Of a stretch of DNA of 38,866 nt, positions 33,215 through 38,866 are shown piece after piece; position 1 is the stretch's first letter, and the number at the start of each line of letters is the position of its first letter. A model generated the notes under the pieces. The model worked only from the letters and a program-made list of their open reading frames with translations. It ran no database searches and was not told the DNA's origin. Both the position numbers and the translations under genes were made by a program. The stretch lies in NCBI RefSeq assembly GCF_011806425.1, contig NZ_JAATOV010000009.1:1-38866 (forward strand), given 5' to 3'. This DNA comes from Thalassospira lucentensis (GTDB lineage: Bacteria; Pseudomonadota; Alphaproteobacteria; Rhodospirillales; Thalassospiraceae).

Positions 33215-36200
33215 ATGCGGATTACCAGAAAGTTCACCCAGGACGGCGTCAGCCCTTATGCCGACATCGATTTTCGTAAGTCGTCCTGCGTCATCAAAAA
33301 CCCCGACGGGTCGGTTGTTTTTGAAATGAAGGACATTGACGTCCCGGCGACCTGGTCACAGGTGGCAAGTGACGTTCTGGCACAGAAATACTTCCGTAAG
33401 GCCGGTGTTCCGGTTGCCCTTAAACCGGTCAAAGAAAAAGACGTGCCAAGCTGGCTGTGGCGCCAGGCACCTGACGTTGCCAAACTCGAAAAAATGCCGA
33501 CCGAAGAACGCTACATCAGCGAAACCAGCGCGACCCAGGTTTTTGACCGCCTTGCGGGCACCTGGACCTATTGGGGCTGGAAAGGCGGATATTTCGACGC
33601 TGAAGACGACGCGCAGGCTTTCTTTGATGAAATGCGTTATCAGCTCTCCCACCAGATGGGTGCGCCGAACTCCCCGCAGTGGTTCAACACCGGTCTGCAT
33701 TGGGCCTATGGGATTGATGGCCCGGCACAGGGTCACTCCTATGTTGATTTCAAAACCGGCGAACTGACCAAATCGGCCAGCGCTTACGAACATCCGCAGC
33801 CACACGCTTGCTTCATTCAGTCGGTTGCCGATGATCTCGTCAACGAAGGCGGCATCATGGATCTTTGGACCCGTGAAGCACGTCTGTTCAAATTCGGTTC
33901 TGGTACGGGTTCGAACTTCTCGAACGTTCGTGGCGGCGGCGAAAGCCTGTCGGGCGGCGGTCGTTCATCTGGCTTGATGAGCTTCCTGAAAATTGGTGAC
34001 CGCGCAGCCGGTGCCATCAAATCGGGCGGCACCACGCGCCGTGCGGCCAAAATGGTCGTGGTTGATATCGATCACCCAGATATCGAAGAATATATCGACT
34101 GGAAAGTCGTCGAAGAGCAAAAAGTTGCCGCTCTTGTTGCCGGTTCCAAACTGGCTGAAAAACACCTGACCGCCGTTCTTGCTGCTTGCAACAACTGGGA
34201 TGGTGCAGCCGATTCCGAAGATCGTTTCCTGCCGCGTCAGAACCCGCAGCTCAAAGAAGCTGTGTTGGCCGCACGCGCTGTCATGATCCCGGATTCTTAT
34301 ATCAACAAGATCATCGAATTCGCCCGTCAGGGCTTCACCGAGATCAGCTTCAAAACCTATGACACTGACTGGGATTCCGAAGCATACCTGACCGTATCGG
34401 GCCAGAACTCGAACAACTCTGTTCGTGTTTCGAACGACTTCCTGCAGGCTGTTCTCGATAACGGCAACTGGGATCTGATCCGTCGTACCGATGGCAAAGT
34501 GTCCAAAACCATCGCCGCCCGCGAATTGTGGGACAAAGTTGGCGAAGCTGCTTGGGCCTGTGCTGATCCGGGCATCCAGTACGACACCACCATCAACGAA
34601 TGGCACACCTGCCCGAACTCGGGTCGCATCAACGCGTCTAACCCGTGCTCGGAATACATGTTCCTTGATGACACCGCATGTAACTTGGCATCCCTTAATC
34701 TGATGAACTTCCGTTCTGACGATGGCGGTGTCGATATCGAAGCCTACGAACATGCTGTGCGTCTGTGGACCGTCGTTCTTGAAATCTCGGTTCTGATGGC
34801 TCAGTTCCCGTCAGATCGTATTGCTGAACTCTCCTATCGTTACCGTACGCTGGGCCTTGGCTATGCCAACATTGGCGGCCTGCTCATGAGCATGGGCATC
34901 TCCTATGACAGCGACGAAGGCCGTGCGATTGGCGCGTCCCTCACCGCGATCATGTGTGGTGTGTCTTATGCAACCTCGGCTGAAATGGCTGGCGAACAGG
35001 GTGCATTCCCGGGTTATGCCGACAACGCACAGGAAATGCTGCGCGTGATGCGCAACCATCGCCGTGCTGCTTACGGCGAACAGGACGGATACGAAGGCCT
35101 CGCCATCAATCCGGTTCCGCTGGTCGCTGCCGACAGCCCCTATGCCGATCTTCCGGTTGCCGCACGTGCCGCTTGGGACAAGGCGCTTGAGCTTGGCGAA
35201 AAGCACGGTTACCGCAACGCACAGACCACCGTTATTGCCCCAACCGGCACCATCGGTCTGGTCATGGATTGCGACACCACCGGTATCGAGCCGGACTTCG
35301 CACTGGTGAAATTCAAGAAACTCGCCGGCGGCGGTTACTTCAAAATCATCAACCGCACCGTTCCGGTTGCTTTGGCAACCCTCGGCTATACCGAAAACCA
35401 GATCCGCGACATTGAAAAATATGCCGTTGGTCATGGCACCTTGGTTGGTTCACCGTCCATCACCCATGATGACCTCAAAGCCAAGGGCTTTGACGACGAC
35501 GCCATTGCCAAGGTCGAAGGTGCGCTGAAAAACGCCTTTGATGTGAAGTTCGTCTTTAACAAATACACCTTTGGCGATGACTTCTGTGTCAATCAGCTGG
35601 GTCTTGATGCCAAAGCCATCAACAGCATGGACTTTGACATGCTGGCTGCTCTTGGCTTTGATCGCAAACAGATCGAACAGGCAAACACCTATGTCTGTGG
35701 CGCGATGACCCTTGAACAGGCACCGCATCTGCGTGACGAAGACCTGTCGGTCTTTGATTGTGCAAATCCGTGTGGCCGCATCGGCAAACGTTATCTGTCG
35801 GCTGAAAGCCACATCCGCATGATGGCAGCAGCCCAGCCGTTCATCTCGGGTGCGATTTCCAAAACCATCAACATGCCAAGCACGGCAAACATCGAAGATT
35901 GCAAAGAAGCTTACATGCTGTCTTGGCGTCTTGGTGTGAAAGCAAACGCGCTCTATCGCGATGGTTCGAAACTCAGCCAGCCGCTGAACTCTGCCCTCGT
36001 CGAAGAAGACGACTTTGCAGATCAACCGTCAGCCGCCAAAGCAACGGCTGCATCCCAGCAGATCGTTGAAAAAATCATCGAACGCGTCATCCGTGGCGAC
36101 CGTCGTTCGCTTCCGGGCCGCCGCAAAGGCTACACCCAAAAGGCCACCGTTGGCGGTCACAAGGTTTACCTGCGTACCGGTGAATATGAAGACGGCAAAC

Positions 36201-36922
36201 TCGGTGAAATCTTCATCGACATGCACAAAGAAGGTGCCGCCTTCCGATCCCTGATGAACAACTTCGCCATTGCGGTGTCGATTGGCCTTCAGTACGGCGT
36301 GCCGCTCGAAGAATATGTCGAAGCCTTCACCTTCACCCGCTTCGAGCCGTCGGGCATGGTTTCTGGCAACGATGCGATCAAGATGTCGACCTCGATCCTT
36401 GATTACATGTTCCGTGAACTGGCGATTTCTTACCTTGGTCGTAATGACCTCGCCCACGTCCAGCCTTCTGACATCCTCCCGGATGCGGTCGGCGAAGGTG
36501 TGGCCGAAGGTGACCTTGGCGAAACCGCTGAAAAAGCTGGCGATCAGGCGATTGAAACCATCCGCAAAGTGGCCTCAAGCGGCTTCGTACGTCGCAACCT
36601 GTATGTTGTCGATGGCGGTGCCACCACCGAGGAACGCGTTGTCGAAGTTAAATCAACCGGTACAGATGGCCACAGCCACACGGCTGAAACCGCAACCGCT
36701 TCAACCACCACGGCAAGCCCGGCTGCCCCGCAGACCTCGGCAATCCTGACCGCGGGCGAAGAAGTCACGGCCAAGGTTGATGCCAAAATGGACCAGATCC
36801 GCGAAGCCCGCATGAAGGGTTACGAGGGCGATGGTTGCCCAGATTGCGGCAACTTCACCTTGGTCCGAAACGGCACCTGCCTTAAATGTGACTCTTGTGG
36901 TGCGACCACCGGTTGTTCCTAA
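33215..36922 (+). CDS. nrdJ: Vitamin B12-dependent (class II) ribonucleoside-diphosphate reductase
   Basis: This 1235-residue enzyme uses adenosylcobalamin to reduce ribonucleotides to deoxyribonucleotides, independent of oxygen. The family pattern includes [12 protein letters not shown], the first redox Cys199 (PHACFIQS), [16 protein letters not shown], the active-site segment [16 protein letters not shown] with Cys478 and Glu480, and [26 protein letters not shown]. The C-terminus ends in a cysteine-rich motif (CPDC, CLKCDSC, CS) that fits a zinc ribbon plus a redox-shuttle cysteine pair. A Thr/Ala/Pro-rich, probably flexible linker (about 1150-1190) precedes it. The length is normal for the long alphaproteobacterial form. 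GGAG precedes the ATG. Regulation by NrdR is likely. No class I nrdAB genes are in the window. Confidence 0.96.
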   Translation: MRITRKFTQDGVSPYADIDFRKSSCVIKNPDGSVVFEMKDIDVPATWSQVASDVLAQKYFRKAGVPVALKPVKEKDVPSWLWRQAPDVAKLEKMPTEERYISETSATQVFDRLAGTWTYWGWKGGYFDAEDDAQAFFDEMRYQLSHQMGAPNSPQWFNTGLHWAYGIDGPAQGHSYVDFKTGELTKSASAYEHPQPHACFIQSVADDLVNEGGIMDLWTREARLFKFGSGTGSNFSNVRGGGESLSGGGRSSGLMSFLKIGDRAAGAIKSGGTTRRAAKMVVVDIDHPDIEEYIDWKVVEEQKVAALVAGSKLAEKHLTAVLAACNNWDGAADSEDRFLPRQNPQLKEAVLAARAVMIPDSYINKIIEFARQGFTEISFKTYDTDWDSEAYLTVSGQNSNNSVRVSNDFLQAVLDNGNWDLIRRTDGKVSKTIAARELWDKVGEAAWACADPGIQYDTTINEWHTCPNSGRINASNPCSEYMFLDDTACNLASLNLMNFRSDDGGVDIEAYEHAVRLWTVVLEISVLMAQFPSDRIAELSYRYRTLGLGYANIGGLLMSMGISYDSDEGRAIGASLTAIMCGVSYATSAEMAGEQGAFPGYADNAQEMLRVMRNHRRAAYGEQDGYEGLAINPVPLVAADSPYADLPVAARAAWDKALELGEKHGYRNAQTTVIAPTGTIGLVMDCDTTGIEPDFALVKFKKLAGGGYFKIINRTVPVALATLGYTENQIRDIEKYAVGHGTLVGSPSITHDDLKAKGFDDDAIAKVEGALKNAFDVKFVFNKYTFGDDFCVNQLGLDAKAINSMDFDMLAALGFDRKQIEQANTYVCGAMTLEQAPHLRDEDLSVFDCANPCGRIGKRYLSAESHIRMMAAAQPFISGAISKTINMPSTANIEDCKEAYMLSWRLGVKANALYRDGSKLSQPLNSALVEEDDFADQPSAAKATAASQQIVEKIIERVIRGDRRSLPGRRKGYTQKATVGGHKVYLRTGEYEDGKLGEIFIDMHKEGAAFRSLMNNFAIAVSIGLQYGVPLEEYVEAFTFTRFEPSGMVSGNDAIKMSTSILDYMFRELAISYLGRNDLAHVQPSDILPDAVGEGVAEGDLGETAEKAGDQAIETIRKVASSGFVRRNLYVVDGGATTEERVVEVKSTGTDGHSHTAETATASTTTASPAAPQTSAILTAGEEVTAKVDAKMDQIREARMKGYEGDGCPDCGNFTLVRNGTCLKCDSCGATTGCS

Positions 36923-36958
36923 GGGCTCCGGCCTTACCGAACTTCTGATCTCATCAGC

Positions 36959-36996
36959 AAACCGGCCGGGATACTCTCCCGGCCGGTTTTGTTTTT
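36959..36996 (+). terminator. Terminator of nrdJ
   Basis: AAACCGGCCGGGA (36959-36971) and TCCCGGCCGGTTT (36977-36989) form a perfect 13-bp stem with a TACTC loop. TGTTTTT follows. Confidence 0.92.
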
Positions 36997-37018
36997 GGAC
37001 ATCAAAAAGGAATGCGTT

Positions 37019-37603
37019 ATGTCCCTGCCCGACTTTGAGACACCCCTTGGAACCGACACCGCGCTCATCGTGCTGGATGTGCAAAAAGCCATCGATAACC
37101 CGCGCTGGAACAGCAAAAACAATCCCGGCTACATCGATGCGATTGCCAAGCTGCTGAAAGCCTTTCGCGCAGCCAACCTGCCGATCATCCACATCCGCCA
37201 CGAAGAAGCCAACCCGGCCTCAAGCTTCTATGTCAACGGCCTCGGCCAACCGTTTAAGGACGAAGCGTTGCCCGTGGACGGTGAAACCGTCATCACCAAA
37301 ACCGTCAATTGCGCCTTCATCGGCACCGACCTTGAACAACATCTGCGCGACCGGGGTATTGAACGCCTGATTTTTACCGGCGTTGTCATTCATAATTCGA
37401 TGGATGTCTCGATCCGCGCGGCACATTGCCTTGGCTTTGATTGCCATCTACCGCTTGACGCAACCACCGCAATTGATGTCACCGATACCAACGGCAAAAC
37501 ATTCGCCGCACAGGATGTGTTTGATCTTTATGCCGCCGTGCTGGCATCGGAATATTGCACCCTAACTCAAAGCAAAAATGTGATTACCGCCCTGCCGGGG
37601 TAA
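37019..37603 (+). CDS. Isochorismatase-fold protein with Ser in place of the catalytic Cys
   Basis: This 194-residue protein has the isochorismatase-like fold: Asp20 in LIVLDVQKA, Lys94 in VITKTVNCAF, and the loop GVVIHNSMDVSIRAAHCLGFD. The family normally has Cys in this loop (for example GVxTxxCVxxTxRxAxxLGFD). Here the aligned residue is Ser127, codon TCG at 37397-37399. It is therefore a different catalyst, a binding protein or inactive. AAGGA lies 7 bases before the ATG at 37019. It is downstream of the strong nrdJ terminator and probably has its own promoter or relies on readthrough. Other motifs are well preserved, so this is not a decayed gene. Confidence 0.85.
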   Translation: MSLPDFETPLGTDTALIVLDVQKAIDNPRWNSKNNPGYIDAIAKLLKAFRAANLPIIHIRHEEANPASSFYVNGLGQPFKDEALPVDGETVITKTVNCAFIGTDLEQHLRDRGIERLIFTGVVIHNSMDVSIRAAHCLGFDCHLPLDATTAIDVTDTNGKTFAAQDVFDLYAAVLASEYCTLTQSKNVITALPG

Positions 37604-37796
37604 CCATCCGTCGGCGCGTCGTGGCAAAAAATGATTCACTTGGCAAAAACGTGCGGCCTTTTTGATCAAAACCAAGAAAAAATCGATATTTAGGGGTAAA
37701 TCACTCACATCAATGCCTTTTTAGTATCCTTTGTCCGAAAAACAGCATACTGGTCTTTCACCTCAGGTTGATAACTCCGAGCACTGGAAGGCTATT

Positions 37797-38866
37797 ATGT
37801 TACCAATGATTGAAACGCGCACTGGCCGAAAAGGCGCAAGAGATGCGCGTTCGCTCGCTTTGGTATGCAAAGCTCTCTTTAAAAACGGGCTGTTTGTATT
37901 TTCCCTTACGGGCGTATCCCTGCCCTTTGCCAACAGTGCCTTTGCCCTAAGCGCTGGCTGTAATCAGCTAAACAGTTTCTCAGTAACCTCGGATGGCTTG
38001 CAGATCTCCAGCGCCTTTAGTGCGAACGAGATCGCCAAGATTACCTTCACACATGATAACCCCGCTACGACAATCAACTATAAATTTACCTATACGGACA
38101 ATATCAACACCGGCAACAATCAGACGATCACGAACGCCAATTCTGAAAAAGGTGACACAATCACCCTGTCCTTCGAGATCCCAGAAGATACAACAAACGG
38201 CCTCCTTCGCTTTGAAGGCGTCGGCGCGACATATACCATGACAGGCGCATGCACTCTTAAAGCAACCCCGTCATCGACATCGACATCCTCTACAAGCACC
38301 TCGTCCGCCGTTGTCAATGCTGTCTCACGCTCCCAAACCACCGTCATTCAGCAAAATATCGGGGCACGTATCGCATCGGCAAACGGCAATTCCAGCATCG
38401 GCCGGCCCGGCACGCCCGATACCGAGCCCCAGCCCGAGAATACCAATCTTGTCGACATTCCCCCCAAAAACCGCAAAACCAGCATCACCAACCGCGATGA
38501 CGCCCTGCGCCGCATGGCGATGATGGGAAGCTTTGACAGCTCCACGGGCCTTGGCATGGATATGCTGGGCCTCGGCCCAACCGATCAGGGCGATATTGGC
38601 GGTGCTGACGGCATTGACGGCCGCGCAGCCTTTGCCACCACCACGCCCTTTACGGTTTGGGGGCATGGCTCCTTTACCTCGGTTGATAACGACTATGTCA
38701 GTGGCGCCACGGACAGCCGCTACGACGGCGATGTGTGGGGCTATAACATTGGTCTGGATTACCGGTTCGCCGATGCCCTGATTGCCGGCCTGTCGCTTGG
38801 CTATAACGATACTGACCTCACCACGGCCTTTAACAATGGCAGCTATCAGGAAACCGGTTGGACAAC
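37797..38866 (+). CDS. Autotransporter-type outer-membrane protein, 5' part
   Basis: An uninterrupted frame of 356 codons runs off the window end. GGAAGG (37786-37791) lies 5 bases before the ATG. Residues 1-50 look like an extended signal peptide: a basic, longer than usual n-region, a hydrophobic core at about 29-48, and cleavage near SAFA. Residues 51-155 are a beta-rich domain with two cysteines (Cys55, Cys152) that probably form a disulphide. A Ser/Thr-rich linker (158-170), a charged linker and then a start of a transmembrane barrel follow from about 286: FTVWGHGSFTSVDNDY, YDGDVWGYNIGLDYRFADALIAGLSLGYNDTD. That barrel pattern is typical of the autotransporter beta-domain (type Va). The C-terminal end is outside the window. 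I do not recognise the passenger. Confidence 0.8.
   Translation, partial: MLPMIETRTGRKGARDARSLALVCKALFKNGLFVFSLTGVSLPFANSAFALSAGCNQLNSFSVTSDGLQISSAFSANEIAKITFTHDNPATTINYKFTYTDNINTGNNQTITNANSEKGDTITLSFEIPEDTTNGLLRFEGVGATYTMTGACTLKATPSSTSTSSTSTSSAVVNAVSRSQTTVIQQNIGARIASANGNSSIGRPGTPDTEPQPENTNLVDIPPKNRKTSITNRDDALRRMAMMGSFDSSTGLGMDMLGLGPTDQGDIGGADGIDGRAAFATTTPFTVWGHGSFTSVDNDYVSGATDSRYDGDVWGYNIGLDYRFADALIAGLSLGYNDTDLTTAFNNGSYQETGWT

Noticed and set aside
37640..37660. Sigma-54 promoter (TTGGCA with a downstream TGC) before the autotransporter
   Set aside because: The distance between the GG and GC elements is one base short of the strict requirement, and no enhancer-binding protein gene is nearby.

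Overview
The window looks like chromosomal DNA of a free-living, probably marine alphaproteobacterium of the Rhodospirillales type (Thalassospira-like is my best guess, an inference from gene content only). Pointers are an NDUFA12-type complex I accessory subunit, a DUF2155 protein, an orphan MlaD-type MCE protein, a long class II (B12-dependent) ribonucleotide reductase, a stand-alone parE and the cytochrome b561/YceI cluster. Base composition is even and moderately GC-rich. I see no insertion sequence, prophage, CRISPR array or other sign of recent transfer.

Layout. 1-366: end of one tRNA-Asp gene and a complete second copy, each with its own terminator. 645-7249: a peptide/nickel-type ABC importer (binding protein, two permeases, two ATPases), then an M19 dipeptidase, which suggests uptake and cleavage of short peptides. 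7394-10070: a YciA-type acyl-CoA thioesterase facing parE. 10173-13629: a tautomerase divergent from a LysR regulator, a lipoprotein, and a coupled isochorismatase-like hydrolase/alpha-beta hydrolase pair. 13835-15856: a DEAD-box RNA helicase with a long disordered tail. 15967-17846: an Rrf2 regulator/GNAT pair divergent from an Lrp/AsnC regulator. 18029-23102: a MATE exporter, a carboxylesterase and a Cache-domain chemoreceptor, separated by the longest gene-free stretches. 23209-27103 (all minus): YceI - cytochrome b561 - YceI, DUF2155, a small unknown protein, MlaD and NDUFA12. 27334-32379: a DabA-DabB inorganic-carbon uptake pair with a divergent LysR regulator. 33215-38866: nrdJ behind a probable NrdR-controlled promoter, an isochorismatase-like protein lacking its catalytic cysteine, and the start of an autotransporter that runs off the window.

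The most notable parts are: the dabAB-lysR module in an apparent heterotroph, with a His-rich loop in DabA; two hydrolases with substitutions at key active-site positions (M19 HxD to HxC; isochorismatase Cys to Ser); a paired NrdR-like operator before nrdJ; a short hydrophobic motif inside the disordered helicase tail; and two gene-free regions carrying DnaA-box-like sites. I did not find a clearly unprecedented multi-gene system. The dab module is the strongest functional story.
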